From contig OZ024851.1 in the NCBI GenBank assembly GCA_964017145.1, positions 1,922,001-1,986,000 of the forward strand: a DNA stretch of 64,000 bases. The letters are read 5' to 3'. The position numbers were made by a program, and so were the translations under genes. Of this stretch, positions 46,845-59,557 are shown one piece after another. Position 1 is the stretch's first letter. Each line of letters starts with the position of its first letter. This DNA comes from Agrocybe praecox. Taxonomy: Eukaryota; Basidiomycota; Agaricomycetes; Agaricales; Agrocybaceae. The notes under the pieces are model-generated. The model had not been told where the DNA came from. It did not search any database and saw only the letters and a list, made by a program, of their open reading frames with translations.

Positions 46845-48478
46845 ATGACCATTGAATCCGTGAGTTTCCCACATTTACTCACTTTTGTTGGATTGACGTC
46901 TTCTAGAATGAACCCAGTGACTCCGTTTATAATGGAATCGCCACTGTCCCCCCCGAGCTCCTGATTGAGATATTCAAGCTCTCGGATTACCGTGTAATCC
47001 TTTCCGCAAGACAGGCAAGTTCCTCTTCGTATTTCTCCGTTTGAACTTGATCAACGTAGCTATCCAGGCATGTAAAACCTTTTACCAAATCACAACAACG
47101 AAGGCTATATGGATCAGCATTTTCTGGAAATCTGTGCACGATAACCCACCAAAAACATTTGCTCTGGAGAGGCCTATAGACGATTACTCGTCGAAGGAGC
47201 TAGAACGTGTTGTCCTGGCTTATGAAAGTACGAAGGTTGCTTGGAGGACGGATGACGGCGTTCCGAGCCGACAACGAGAAATCGTTACAAATGGCAATGT
47301 TAACTCCGCATATCTCGTGCCTGGAGGTCGCTGGTTACTTGGAATTTTCTTAGACGGTCGGATCGGGTATTATGACCTTGAATGTCAAGGTGAGATAGAG
47401 GAAAATGAACTCGTTCCTGCACAGATAGCAGAGAACGACCTCAACCTCCTCAAAACTACAGTGGATATCGACAACACATTACCAATGACGAGTTTTAATT
47501 TGGCCATGTACCTGCGTGAAGTGCTCAATTACCAGGCCGTAACTTATAATGGAATCAAGATATGGACGATAAAGTTTGTCCTGGAGGGATCGAGCGTCGT
47601 TGGTCTAAAAGCGACTTGCCTGAAATACATTCCGATGGATCAAGAATGGATAAGTCATATACATTCAATTTCTCTTTTTGACCGCCATCTCGCTTTTTCT
47701 GCCCAAGCCAACTATCCTGCGAACGATGCTACGTTTGTTGTAGAGTGGCCGGATATCGTCGACGGATTGTTGGATTTCCCTCGTAAACTCGTAGGAACAC
47801 TTGGGAGAAGGGTACGCCGCATGTTACTGCCGCTCTAGTTCTTACCACCTATGGATTTTACAGAGTGAAATGCATCTCTTGCCAAAACAGAAAGTCATAT
47901 CAGCATGCAGGGACATCGTCGAACTGAGTGATTATTCTACAGTAGAAGAAACCAGATCTGTGACAGAACGTCCACCCTCGGCTGCCAGGGTTGTACCGCC
48001 ACTATGGAAACATGAATTCAGATATTTTCAACCTACGAATCTCTCACTTCCGCTACGTTCCCGGGAATATGATCATATTCGTGTAATGGCTTTAACACCT
48101 AAAGTTCTCTACGATATCAACATCACGGACTTGGATCAACCCTTTTCGCCCAACCACGTCACTATCAATCCTCTCATACCGACCCCCGTTCCGACTAAAA
48201 TATATACATTCACTGGCGTAGACGGCGCGGCGCATGGGCTGGGGCACGAACGTGGGGTTTTATACGCCAAATGCTCTCCTGACCTTATCCGGATTCATCT
48301 CTTGGAGTATCAGACCGGTGTTGAGACGCCTGAATTTGTCCCGGTTGCCAAAACGGCAAAATATTTGGGCAGAATCATCCATCGACCACATTTCGACCCT
48401 GGTTCAGGCCGCCTCGTGGCATGTTTTGCTGGTCACCTTGAGGTTATAGACTTTGCTCTAATATACAAGAACTTATAA
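46845..48478 (+). CDS. F-box protein, copy 1
   Basis: Exon 1 is short (MTIES, ATG 46845), spliced to NEPSDSVYNGIATVPPELLI, then EIFKLSDYRVILSARQ and, after an intron with a GC donor (gcaagt, 47014), ACKTFYQITTTKAIWISIFW. This is an F-box, about residues 17-60. F-box proteins recruit targets to SCF ubiquitin ligases through Skp1. The remaining 420 residues are typical of Agaricomycete F-box proteins with propeller-like strands (GGRWLLGIFLDGRIGYYDLE, RIIHRPHFDPGSGRLVACF), which would select the substrate. The last intron starts at gtacgc near 47812 and ends at the tacag before GAAATGCATC. Stop 48476-48478. About a dozen residues differ from copy 2. Confidence 0.75.
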
Positions 48479-48973
48479 GTATGTAAATAACAACATGTAG
48501 CCCAGACATTCAATTTAATAGTTTCTATACAGGAGGGATAAAATTTGACCTTATACTTACGGCGGCAGCCTCGGGCCTGGGTGAACCATACGCCAAGATT
48601 TAGAACGGGGATAGATTGACTAAACGATGATGAAGAAAGGAAAGAAACCTGACTGTCACCGACACGATTACTAGAGACAGAAATGAATCCAAGAAAATGG
48701 AAACATGGTGTTGTAAAAGAAGAAATAACAGCCCCCATTTGAGACTGTGTCAAGACTCAAAAACCTTGGCACTCAAATTAACCGAAACTCGCATGCGTTG
48801 GACAAGACAAATTTCTTCGATGGTTAGCTCATATGCGCTACTGTGAGCTGTAAATATGTTGCCTCAATCTTGCGTGAGTTCAAAAAGGACCTATTAAGTG
48901 ACGTGTATAACAAGAAAAACAAAGAAACTGCGCAAGTATGAAAATGACCCTTCCCACCCACGGCACCAGCGCC

Positions 48974-51900
48974 TCAGATAATGTCTGATCGGCAAAGTGG
49001 GCAACTCGAGGAATGACTCGTATTAAACCACTGAAAATTAGAAAAAGTCAATCATGGGAAGAGATAAGATATAGCTAGTCTTGCTTACCTTGTACAGACA
49101 TCCGGCGTGGAACCGATTTTTACATGTTTTGCATGGCTTCTTTGGCAGAGTACCGTCCATCACGCTTATGATACTAGATATGTGGTTCAATACCGTTAAT
49201 TACCGTAGCACTTTTAGTTGGAAACAAGAACTCACGAATAGCAAATAGCACATTCGACTTGACCTTCGAAATGCAGAGTTACATTCTTTTTGAACAGGCC
49301 TAATCCGTCAATGATGCGGCCATTCTGCAACAAAAGATATTAGCTCCAACGTGCGTGCAGGAAGGGAGAATAAAAGGACACTTACATGGGACCAGATTGT
49401 CTGTTGTACACCCAATACCCAAGCTCGCCACCTATTCTCATCCACACCCACTCGTTTGACATCTCTAACTTCAATCCGATGTAGCGGCCAGTCACCCGGG
49501 ACCTTGAGGCGAATTTCAAGTTGGTGATCGTCCACGGAGTACGCAGCAACCACCTCATTTACGGCCGGTGCTACCTTGATGGACAGATTGTCGTCCGCTA
49601 AGCCGTCTTTCGTGGAGTGTGCCCGGACATGTTCGAGCTCAGCGCGGATGAGCACAGGTGAAAAGTGTGTCGACGTGTAATTCGTCACGGCGTTAGTAAG
49701 TTGGCGGTCTTTGCAATCCAGCACCCAACTGTGGATGAGCGAAGGGATAGTGAGTAAAGAGCGGTAATATACGTGCGCTGTCAAGACGGGGATGGTATGG
49801 GGATTTCGAGGTTGGTATACTGTAGTAAAGCATGTAAGTACGCGACAGGAAAAATGGAAAAGGATACGAACGGTCGACATAGAACTGGTCTACCGCCCAG
49901 ATGTCCAATTTGAACGCCTTCTGAAGACCTCCTTGGTCAAGACGTAGCATCCCCAAGAAACACGGGATGAAATGGTCGAGAACGAGGTTTAAGCTCCTCA
50001 ACTGATCAATGTAACTTGACCGAACTTTGAAAGACTAAAAGAAAATTGTGTCAGTGTTCATTTCATGAAACCAAACACTGAAAAAACGCACAGCGTCTTG
50101 GAAAAGATCGAATACCAACATCCATCCAAGGAGGTATCCGAAAATGTTCTGAAGTTGTTCTTCACTTTCTCCCTCAGGTCCTCCTTCATCATCGCCTCCA
50201 GTGAAGCTCATTTGCCTAGACACTATCTCGAGCAGCTCAGATGGTAATGTCGCTTGTACGGTTGCCTCTGTATCAACACCAGCCTCAATGACAAAGTGCT
50301 CGGTGCGTTTCTGAGCTGCGGCCTTAAGGAGTTGATATGACATTTTCTGAACAACAGGTGAAGGATCTTCAATCAGATGACACATCTGGGGCAAATGCAG
50401 AAGGAAGGTCAACCACTGAAAGAAACAAGAAAAAAAAGGAAACCTTACCTTAGACAAAGTATTTTCATCTATTAGTGACGATGGTAGATGTTGCACGATA
50501 GAAAGCGCAAGCTCTCTGCATACCGATCGAGGCTTCGAAGACAGTACAGAGGACTCTGGTTTCAACGATAGGTCACCTTATACACAAAAATTGAATATAA
50601 AAGGCTTACCAGATCCAATGACGCCCAAATCGCGGATCATGGTCAAGATACCGACGCGTCTTTCTTCCCATTCCGCCATAAGTCCTTTGTTTGTCTTCAC
50701 CAGGTCTTCAATGACATAGACGAGCCTCAACGCCCGGGATAGCCCAAGCAACCGTGAAGCTTCATCCACCGATGATTCTTCGTCCTCTGCTCCCTCACCC
50801 GAAGAACCTTCCAGTGTAGCTTCAAGGACATCGAAGATGAATCCCCAGTGGCCACCTTGTACATTCTGCAAGATCGGCGCAAGATGTATGAAGATAGGCA
50901 ACATCGCACTCTGAACCTCCTCGAGCTCGTTGTCACCATCATCGCCCTCAGCGAGTACCCAAGCTTGGCAAGCTTTGATCACATTGATCGCTCGAGGAGG
51001 TTGCAGGAATATAACGTCGCCTTCTGGATTCGGTGCAGTGGCTGCAAGCTCACGAAGGGACAACAACCCTTCCGTATTTGCCTTGGAAGGTTTAATGCCT
51101 AGCAAGCCTGCTGCCAGCTCGTTGCGATATCGGTCAAGTTTCGGGGGCTCTGCACCCGTACTGGTGATAGCGGATATGATGGTTATTGACGTTTGAGGAG
51201 CTGCAGCAAGGGCTTCAGCGACATCTTGAAGGTGGGGGAAAATACGCACCGGTTTTCTCAATCCTTCGGGCATACTGGACCCAAAGATCAGCCTCTGTAG
51301 CATCCATACCATCCGCGAATAAAGGGTCCAGCACCAGTTTGAGGATCCTCGCATCCCTCGTCGTATCCCCGCTCCGCGAATGTCCGACAACATCGAGCAA
51401 GAAACCCTGTAGTTGACTTAACTCTTCTTTCCCATTCTTTTCATTCAGCAGTAAATTCAAGACTGCTCGTCTCCACGTTTCATCTTCTTTGGCCACAAAC
51501 GAATTGAAAAGATAAACTGAAATCTGCTTAGCCTTCGAAACCACATCACGTAAGGCTAGTGGTGAGACCTTATCATCGAAAGTTGGAGAGTTTGATGAAG
51601 TCGATGGCACATTAAGAAGATCCTGAGCGTATATGGATAGTGCATAGAAATGTCGTAGTGCCCACATATTGCGCTTCGCGAGCGATCGCTCTTCTGCAAA
51701 TGCTTGCAAGAGGCCATTGACGATACGCGCGTACGACGAGAAACCGCGATAATCTGTCGTCTTTGATTGACCGATTGAGGATGACGGTGAAGTTGGGGGA
51801 ATTAATGGCTCGAGAATGGCGATACTATAATCGATGGCATCCGGGTCCAGCTCCTCGAGCATTGAATCGAGCTGAGTCGAGGAAGGGAATATGTCACGAA

Positions 51901-54900
51901 GAAGGTCAACTTGGAATCCAGGAGACTTTTCAATTATCATATGCAAGACATCTTCGGGACTAAGAGAATATAATACGTTAGGGCAATGTATTTTGTTAAT
52001 ACAAATTAAATTGCCTCACATTACTTTCATGTTGGTGTCTTTCACGATGTCTTTCAATTTTTCGCTGATGATAGCCGTCATCTCTGCCTTGTTGGTCTCC
52101 GTAGCAGACTCGAGCCACTGTTTCCAGAGTTCCGCTGCGTTTGACTGTGAGGGATTGACCTCTGTCTCGATTGCATCTGCCCCAAAGAAGATGGGAAGGA
52201 GATACGCAAAGAGGAATACATCGGGGAGGAGGGACGTCGACAAAGAAGGTTCCTCCAATACATGCCCGAATGTTGCCTTGACCAGGTTCAAAACATTGTC
52301 GAATGTGATCGTGGAGACCTGCTTCCCACTGATTACATCGGCAACATTCGAAGTGAATGCGGCGATGATGACTTGCAAGAACGTGCTCAAACCAGATTGC
52401 GATACAAAGTAATCTAGTTGGCCAATTGGTCGGCATTTTTCGAATTTATTGATCAAAAGAGGAGCGTACCTGATGATAAGAGAATCTGACGGAGAACTGA
52501 AAGGTTGTCTGACTGCTCGGATTCACGCAGACATTGCTCCAACAAGTCACCAACAACGCCATCCAACTCTCCAGACTGGGCTTTGAGATATCTGGGAAGG
52601 CGGCCGTGTTGTGCAGCATCCAGGAGGCTGGCGATTGCTTTCGTATCTGGAACATCCCCAGACATGAAACCTGAGGCAATGCTCGTCAAGAGTGTGTGCC
52701 ATATGCCTTGAGACTTGCTTTCATCCTTCCTATTGATGAGATACGCCAGAAGCAGTGATGGAGAGATGGAAAGAAGGAGGTATGCATTGTTGGACACCAA
52801 GTTATCCAGTTTCTTCGGGAATACAATCAGCAGTCTGCTTATCGAGACGAAAGAGTATTAACGTACCGCTGCCAAACTATCCTCGACAAACAGACCTTCT
52901 CGGAACTGGTCGAAAAATCCAACAAGGACATCGAAGCCATGCTGGACAGCTCCATCAGGTGTCTGTGACGAGGCATTCAGAATCTTTTCGCATTTGTCGA
53001 TATTCGTCTCCAGGATGGATTTCATCAGAGTCTCCGCATAAGGCCTCAATGATGTACCCTTCTTGAATTTATCGTAAAAAACTTTCAATGATGCCGCTAC
53101 CAAACTAGAGTTCGCTTCGCTTTCGACAGAGCTTTGAATACCCTGCCCGAGGACTTCCCAGGCAATTTGGAAGAGCGCTTGGTCCAGATTGAATAACGAT
53201 TCAAGTGTTTGAGCCAAAAGCCTTGCAGCTGCCCTGTCTTCCACCTTCAACTTCTTGCTCGACAGCTCTTCCCATACGAGCTTGAAATGGGTCCTCACAA
53301 GGGCTTTTTGCGTATCGTTGGATGATTCGTCGTTCTTGACGCGTTTTATGAGGAAAACAACACATTCCAAAAGGGCGGAAAGGAACGCGGCTGAAGCTGC
53401 AATACGATGAAGTGAACTAAGTGCGCGAGAATCCAGTGCATCCCAGAATGCGGTGAAGAGCTCCGAAAATGATATTGAGGTCGGGGAGGTAATAATCTAA
53501 GCTATTGACTTAATGCTGAAGAATAAAGTGTAGAAAAAAAGTGCTTACACTGGTAGGTATTGTCGAGACGACAATAACGACTGCAGGGTAACCCTGCATG
53601 GGTGATCCCGAACAACCTTGCCGTAGGAATTGGAGGAATTCACGATATGCCTGGGATGATTCATTCGCAACGGAGGAAGTCGTAGCTTCGAGTGGACCCT
53701 TTTCCTTTTCCTCATCTTCCTCTTCATCTGAGTCGTCATCGACTTCCTTGTCCTCTTTCCGATTATTGGCATCCATTGTCCAACACTGCGGGAATTCTGT
53801 AGATAATTTAGTTTGTGCGATTTTGTGGTATTCTGGAGGACTAACGTTTGAGGAACGTAAGCAATGGTTGCCACATAATGCCCTGTACGTTCGAGTCAGA
53901 TTCGACCCATGCAGAACGTAGGATTGCAGTGCTGAGAGTAGGAATGAGCGGCTCCAGGTGGTCATTCTGCGAGGTCAACAGAGTTTGCAAGAGACTCCAT
54001 CCAGCTTTTCGAACGTTGGGTTGTGCGAAGCCAAAACTCTCGAGATCGACCCAAGGAGCAGTCTCTGCGTGATACAAGATGGTCCATAAAGCAGGATTGG
54101 AGTAAAAGGCTTGCAGTTCTTCCGACAGGGTCGAGGATGATGCTGCTTGGACATGAGCTTACAAAGCTATGACAGGAAAAACATAACATACACAAAATCA
54201 ATCGCAATGCACCCAACCCTCCAATTCGCAACCGGGCTCTTCGATCTTGCTCACTCTCCTCCTGTTCATCCTGCTTTGACCTGGCCGATTGTTCCTCCTC
54301 ATCTTTGCGACTCGTGGTCGCCTTGCCGCTTCGATTCTTTCCTGACGCGATTGGCTGGGCTGGAGGCGCTGGGGGTTGTGGATTGAGGTCAGTATACACC
54401 TGCGACGGGTCCAGAATAACGCGCCGCACGAAAGCGTTCACTTGTTGGTCTGAATTCATTGTTGACCCGATTTCCTTCCAAGTCCGCGTCGCTGCCGTTG
54501 CGACAGACCGATCCACGTCGTGGGTCGCGAGACACCAAGTCCCTAGCACATTCTCCAACTGTGAAGATGCCGTTCTTTCCTGAAGGAGGAACACAATCTG
54601 CTCTCGTATTGGTGGAATTTGTAATAAAGTCGAATGTAGCGAAGCGGTCAAAAAGCGAATACGACGCGACGGATTGATGAGCAATGCTGAAACATGATGC
54701 AGCTGTGCCAGATGTTCGTGAACATTTCCTCGATATCGACAAGACAGAAACTTACCCACACTGGCAACATTTCCACCAGCGTGTACACCAACGGACTTTC
54801 TTTGCCATCTTTCAGACATTGATTCACCCAACCCGACTGCAGATCCTCCAACGCCCTCGTTTTCGTCACCTGTGCTTTTTTGCTGATATTCCTCAGAACC

Positions 54901-55133
54901 ACAAGTAAATCTGCCGGTAGGGTATGCGCAAGGCCCGTTGTTTCGAGTGGATCCGGCTGCACTGGCGCTGGTTTCACTGGAGGAATGTACATCTTCACCC
55001 GAGGCTCTTTCTTCTGGCCTTTCTTGCCCTTTTGTTTCTTCTCTTTCGGGGTTTCATCGGGCTGCTCGTGCTTTTTGAGATGTTTCTTCCTCGTCGCCGA
55101 CGTAGCTGAAGACTTCGGATTCCCTTTAACCAT
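48974..55133 (-). CDS. LTN1: Listerin E3 ubiquitin ligase (ribosome quality control)
   Basis: About 1,700 residues over many short exons. ATG 55131-55133 begins MVKGNPKSSATSATRKKHLK. The N-terminal signature MYIPPVKPAPVQPDPLETTG and LLVVLRNISKKAQVTKTRAL (followed by EDLQSGW) is characteristic of Listerin. The middle is HEAT/ARM-like helices throughout (for example SFLLSALQSYV, FLLDVVGHSRSGD). The C-terminus is a RING-variant: VECAICYSIISVMDGTLPKK, then CKTCKNRFHAGCLYKWF and SSCPLCRSDII (stop 48974-48976). Listerin binds stalled 60S subunits and ubiquitinates the trapped nascent chain. Its position between two inverted F-box copies is an accident of duplication as far as I can tell. I did not check every exon junction, but no obvious lesion was seen. 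Confidence 0.88.
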
Positions 55134-55421
55134 GGCGAAAGAATAACAAAACAAGTTAACAACGAGAAAAGAATTCGAAGATAAGATCTTGTATTTAGTA
55201 TTCCCTGTGAAGTCACATATCGGGACCGAGAAATTACATCATCTCATTTTCCGAAACGGGTGATAGCTACTGATAAGATATTTATCACATGACCATATAA
55301 TCAGATCACTTCTGACTTTTAATTCTGTGATGCCGACCAACCGCTCTGCTTCAAATCCAGGCCGCAGGCTACCGCTTTTGCTGGATCGAACCATCATTAA
55401 GCTTCGTAAAAAGTGAGAGGT

Positions 55422-55838
55422 TTATGGGTTTTCCTGAGAATTTCTACTTTGCACCCAAAACACAGTATCTGTCCGCTTTCCATTTACCCATCTCCTTGCG
55501 CATTCTTCCCTGTCGACAAATCCTCTATAAGGTGCGATGTTAATAGCTAGTACACTATACTGGGATGAAATGAAAACAAGATCACTCGCATCTTTTTATC
55601 TACCGATATCGCTCGTTCATTCCTTCAAAAACCTACAACGATATTATTGCGATGGTGCTGTAACTCCCACAAGTTGCGGAGGCGCAGGTCCACCCGGAAT
55701 ACTAGTTTCTATATTGCAAGACATCTCCACGGCTTCATCTACTTCTTTCAATTTGTCGTGGGGCCTTTTCCCTCGAGAAGCTAAAAAAGATTCCCCTATC
55801 AGTGAACCCAGTTCAACATTATTGTACATAGAAGGTAT
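55422..55838 (-). pseudogene. GNAT acetyltransferase remnant cut at the duplication junction
   Basis: The minus strand reads SMYNNVELGSLIGES, then KLKEVDEAVEMSCNIETSIP and PPQLVGVTA. This aligns with SMYNNTEVVTFITER, FKESIDTEAEMFCIIETFP and TPQFVGMTA of the intact gene at 59.6-60.2 kb. The central acetyl-CoA-binding strand is lost, but the last exon survives after a cttatag acceptor: GFVDREECARRWVNGKRTDT, ending NSQENP (TAA 55422-55424). The first conserved residue (Ser before MYNN) sits exactly next to the right arm of the inverted duplication at 55839, so the 5' part was removed when the arm was inserted. Confidence 0.65.
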
Positions 55839-57874
55839 GTAGGTGTAAGGTCGAATTTTATCCCTCCTGTAATAAAACTGTCGAATTGAACGTCTGGGCT
55901 ACATGTTATCTACATACTTATAAGCTCTTGTATATTAGAGCAAAGTCTATAACCTCAAGGTGACCAGCAAAACACGCCACGAGGCGGCCTGAACCAGGGT
56001 CGAAATGTGGTCGATGGATGATTCTGCCCAAATATTTTGCCGTTTTGGCAACCGGGACAAATTCAGGCGTCTCAACACCGATCTGATACTCCAAGAGATG
56101 GATCCGGATAAGGTCAGGAGAGCATTTGGCGTATAAAACCCCACGTTCGTGCCCCAGCCCATGCGCCGCGCCGTCTACGCCAGTAAATGTATACATCTTA
56201 GTAGGAACGGGCGTTGGTATGAGAGGATTGATAGTGACGTGGTTGGGCGAAAAGGGTTGATCCAAGTCCGTGATGTTGATATCGTAAAGAACTTTAGGTG
56301 TTAAAGCCATTACACGAATGTGATTATCGTCCTGGGAACGTAACGGAAGTGAGAGGTTCGTGGGCTGAAAATATCTGAATTCATGTTTCCATAGTGGCGG
56401 TACAACCCTGGCAGCCGAGGGTGGACGTTCTGTCACAGATCTGGTTTCTTCTACTGTAGAATAATCACTCAGTTCGACGATGTCCCTGCATGCTGATATG
56501 ACTTTCTGTTTTGGCAAGAGATGCATCTCGCTCTGTAGAATCCATAGGTAAGAACTAGAGCAGCAGTAACATGCGGCGTACCCTTGTCCCAAGTGTTCCT
56601 ACGAGTTTACGAGGGAAATCCAACGATCCGTCGACGATATCCGGCCACTCTACAACAAACGTAGCACCGTTCGTAGGATAGTTGGCTTGGGCAGAAAAAG
56701 CGAGATGGCGGTCAAAAAGAGAAATTGAATGTATATGACTTATCCATTCTTGATCCATCGGAATGTATTTCAGGCAAGTCGCTTTTAGACCAACGACGCT
56801 CGATCCCTCCAGGACAAACTTTATCGTCCATATCTTGATTCCATTATAAGTTACGGCCTGGTAATTGAGCACTTCACGCAGGTACATGGCCAAATTAAAA
56901 CTCGTCATTGGTAATGTGTTGTCGATATCCACTGTAGTTTTGAGGAGGTTGAGGTCGTTCTCTGCTATCTGTGCAGGAACGAGTTCATTTTCCTCTATCT
57001 CACCTTGACATTCAAGGTCATAATACCCGATCCGACCGTCTAAGAAAATTCCAAGTAACCAGCGACCTCCAGGCACGAGATATGCGGAGTTAACATTGCC
57101 ATTTGTAACGATTTCTCGTTGTCGGCTCGGAACGCCGTCATCCGTCCTCCAAGCAACCTTCGTACTTTCATAAGCCAGGACAACACGTTCTAGCTCCTTC
57201 GACGAGTAATCGTCTATAGGCCTCTCCAGAGCAAATGTTTTTGGTGGGTTATCGTGCACAGATTTCCAGAAAATGCTGATCCATATAGCCTTCGTTGTTG
57301 TGATTTGGTAAAAGGTTTTACATGCCTGGATAGCTACGTTGATCAAGTTCAAACGGAGAAATTCGAAGAGGAACTTGCCTGTCTTGCGGAAAGGATTACA
57401 CGGTAATCCGAGAGCTTGAATATCTCAATCAGGAGCTCGGGGGGGATAGTGGCTATTCCATTATAAACGGGGTCACTGGGTTCGTTCTAGAAGACATCAA
57501 TCCAACAAAAGTGAGTAAATGTGGGATACTCACGGATTCAATGGCCATTTAAGTGTTTTCTGGATGATATGTGTTATATTTATGAGGACTTCCCAAAGAA
57601 GAGAAAGAAACCGGCGTGAGAATTTATTAGAAGGCTGAAGTTGAAATGCAGACGGCTAGGCTCGGGAGCAGCCGTTACTAGTCAAATTGCGCATTGCGCC
57701 GTGAGCAGCCGCCAATTGATTCTTCTATTCACAACCAATTTGAATCCCCAACTTGACGCCAAAGCCTCTACTCATTTGCAATTTGATCCACTACGTATAC
57801 AAATATATCCTTGTAAGCAGCAATATTTGCTGCTGTCAGACTTGATGTAAAAAAGTTGGTGCTGACGATCATCT
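55839..57874 (-). repeat. Right arm of the inverted duplication (carries F-box copy 2)
   Basis: Inverse match to 45864-48560 without the MITE. The outer edge (57867-57874) and inner edge (55839-55850) are abrupt. The uninterrupted sequence at 57745-57770 is the empty MITE site. Confidence 0.8.
55918..57548 (-). CDS. F-box protein, copy 2
   Basis: ATG 57546-57548 (MAIES), then NEPSDPVYNGIATIPPELLI, EIFKLSDYRVILSARQ and, after the same GC-AG intron, ACKTFYQITTTKAIW. It is the same protein as copy 1 with about a dozen substitutions spread evenly (for example PTNGATF for PANDATF, LRSQDDNHIR for LRSREYDHIR, KMYTF for KIYTF). All frames and splice sites are open, so both copies may be active. The F-box near the N-terminus would bind Skp1; the rest would select a substrate. 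Stop 55918-55920. Confidence 0.75.
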
Positions 57875-58605
57875 AGTGGGATAAGACCAGGTGGATGTGA
57901 TTCCATCACAAGCGGAGTGAAATCTTCGGAGAAAGCCGTCCTCCAAACGGTGCTGTGGCCCGTGGGACGCGCGAGAACTTTTCTCCCTCATTTTCTTTTG
58001 ATACCCTTTGAAGTTGCTCTATAGCGACACAAATCCAAAAGTGATTTCGTTGGATTTATCAATTAGTGAGTCTCATATGTAGAGCTTCTCAGCCGATAAG
58101 AGTAATTTATTGAAGTGCTAATGAGAAATCTTGGGCCGGTGGGTTTCCTCCCTAATTTCCTTAACACTTCTAACATAATTTCGTGACCGTTATAGCACGC
58201 GCTCATGCATGCCATCGCTCTTGATAGACACATGGTCACCGTTTGTTAAACTATCACATGGGCTGCATAAAATCGTTCAAAGCTTGGAGGTATGACCTAG
58301 ACACATTACTAACGCCAAGAATCTATAAACGTTCGACTGACAAACTTCGGACCGTCTCGAGCATCAAGTTCCCAAGATTAGAAACGTGCTGACAGAGGGA
58401 ATCCTCCACTAGTCAGCATATGAGGCGCGCACAGCAATCAAGACTATGCGATCCTGGTGTTACTGTAAGTAGAGGTATTATTAGGCAGCAAGCTTGCGTG
58501 TACAGTGGAGTCGTACGTGCTTGGTTCATATAAATATTGGAGGATCCTCTTGAATGAGGTCTCAAATTCCTACTTACGCTCTACCTTTTTCTAAACCTCC
58601 CTGAT
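57875..58605. other. Gene-free interval
   Basis: Promoter side of the NmrA-like gene. A tataaatat run lies at about 58528-58536, 70-80 bases before its ATG, and probably serves as its TATA element. No other feature recognised. Confidence 0.4.
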
Positions 58606-59553
58606 ATGACCACACTGATTACAGGAGGGACCGGAAAGACTGGAGGAAGACTCGCCCAACTCCTGCAGGAGAACAACCGCCCCGTCATAGTAGCATCCCG
58701 CTCAGGAACGGCTCCTTCGCTTCTTAAATCAGTTAAATTTGACTGGTTCAACCCTGATACGTTCGAAAACCCCTTCAGCGCATGCCATGACATTGACAAG
58801 GTCTACCTCATCGCACCTCCGATATTTGACTCATTGCCAGTCGTCAAGCCGTTCATTGATTATGCCATCTCCAAAGGTGTCAAACGATTTATTCATGGTA
58901 GCTCGAGCGCAATGGATAAGGGAGACATAACTGACGGCAAAATTCACGAATACCTCGTCGATTTGGGCGTTGATTATACAATTTTGCGACCGACCTGGTT
59001 CATAGGTGTGTACACATGTAGGCCCGACTTACAAATTTGATAATGCTTAATGACCTTCGTTCAGAAAATTTTGGGACATTTTATCTCTCTGGTATCCGAG
59101 ACAACGATGAAATACCGTCCGTAACGGAAGATGGTCGCGTCCCTTTCGTGGGAGTCGCCGACATTGCTCAGGCCGCATACGATGCAGTAGTAGCTCCAGA
59201 AAGCTGGAACAAAGAAGTATTTGTTGTCTGTTCTCAGTTATTCTCATATGATGAGGTACTTGAGCTGTCTCTGCTCTCTATCGAGGCTAATAATCTTATA
59301 GATGGCAGACCTTTTGAGTGAACTGCTGGGCAGGAGAATAACTCACAGGAGGATATCTCACGAAGAGTCACACACGTTTTGGGAAAATCTTGGCTTGGAT
59401 TCCGAATATGCTGCCATGCTTACGACGATGGAAGCAAAAATAGCGGATGGATACGAAGAAGACATAGCGAAATCGACCAACGTGATAGTCGGGAAGGCCG
59501 ACGTGAAAGAGTATCTTGTTTCCAACAAAGGCTTATGGTCTAAACCAGAATAA
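58606..59553 (+). CDS. NmrA-like NAD(P)-binding oxidoreductase (festuclavine/agroclavine dehydrogenase-like)
   Basis: Three exons, about 285 residues. MTTLITGGTGKTGGRLAQLL (ATG 58606) contains the Rossmann GGTGKTG loop. Next come VYLIAPPIFDSLPVVKPFID, GVKRFIHGSSSAMDKGD, and the substrate-side segment YTILRPTWFIENF across the first intron (gtgtgt to ttcag, 59006-59064). Later parts are VPFVGVADIAQAAYDAV and, after the second intron, MADLLSELLGRRITHRRIS. It ends NKGLWSKPE (stop 59551-59553). The fold and TILRPTWF pattern match the EasG/AgnA-type dehydrogenases, but many fungal relatives are not in alkaloid pathways and no ergot genes are nearby. The stop lies 5 bases from the stop of the convergent GNAT gene. 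Confidence 0.7.
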
Positions 59554-59557
59554 ATTT

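Larger units (their letters stand above)
45864..48560 (+). repeat. Left arm of an inverted duplication (carries F-box copy 1 and a MITE)
   Basis: Bases 45864-48560 match 55839-57874 in inverse orientation, from the gatcatct/agatgatc edge through the whole F-box gene to the ttatacttac/gtaggtgtaagg edge. Apart from a 649-base insertion here the arms are nearly identical, with scattered substitutions. The 7.3 kb between the arms contains the Listerin gene and a GNAT fragment. Confidence 0.8.

Noticed and set aside
53598..53921. Plus-strand frame with a Ser-rich run
   Set aside because: Antisense to the acidic Asp/Glu-rich loop of Listerin.
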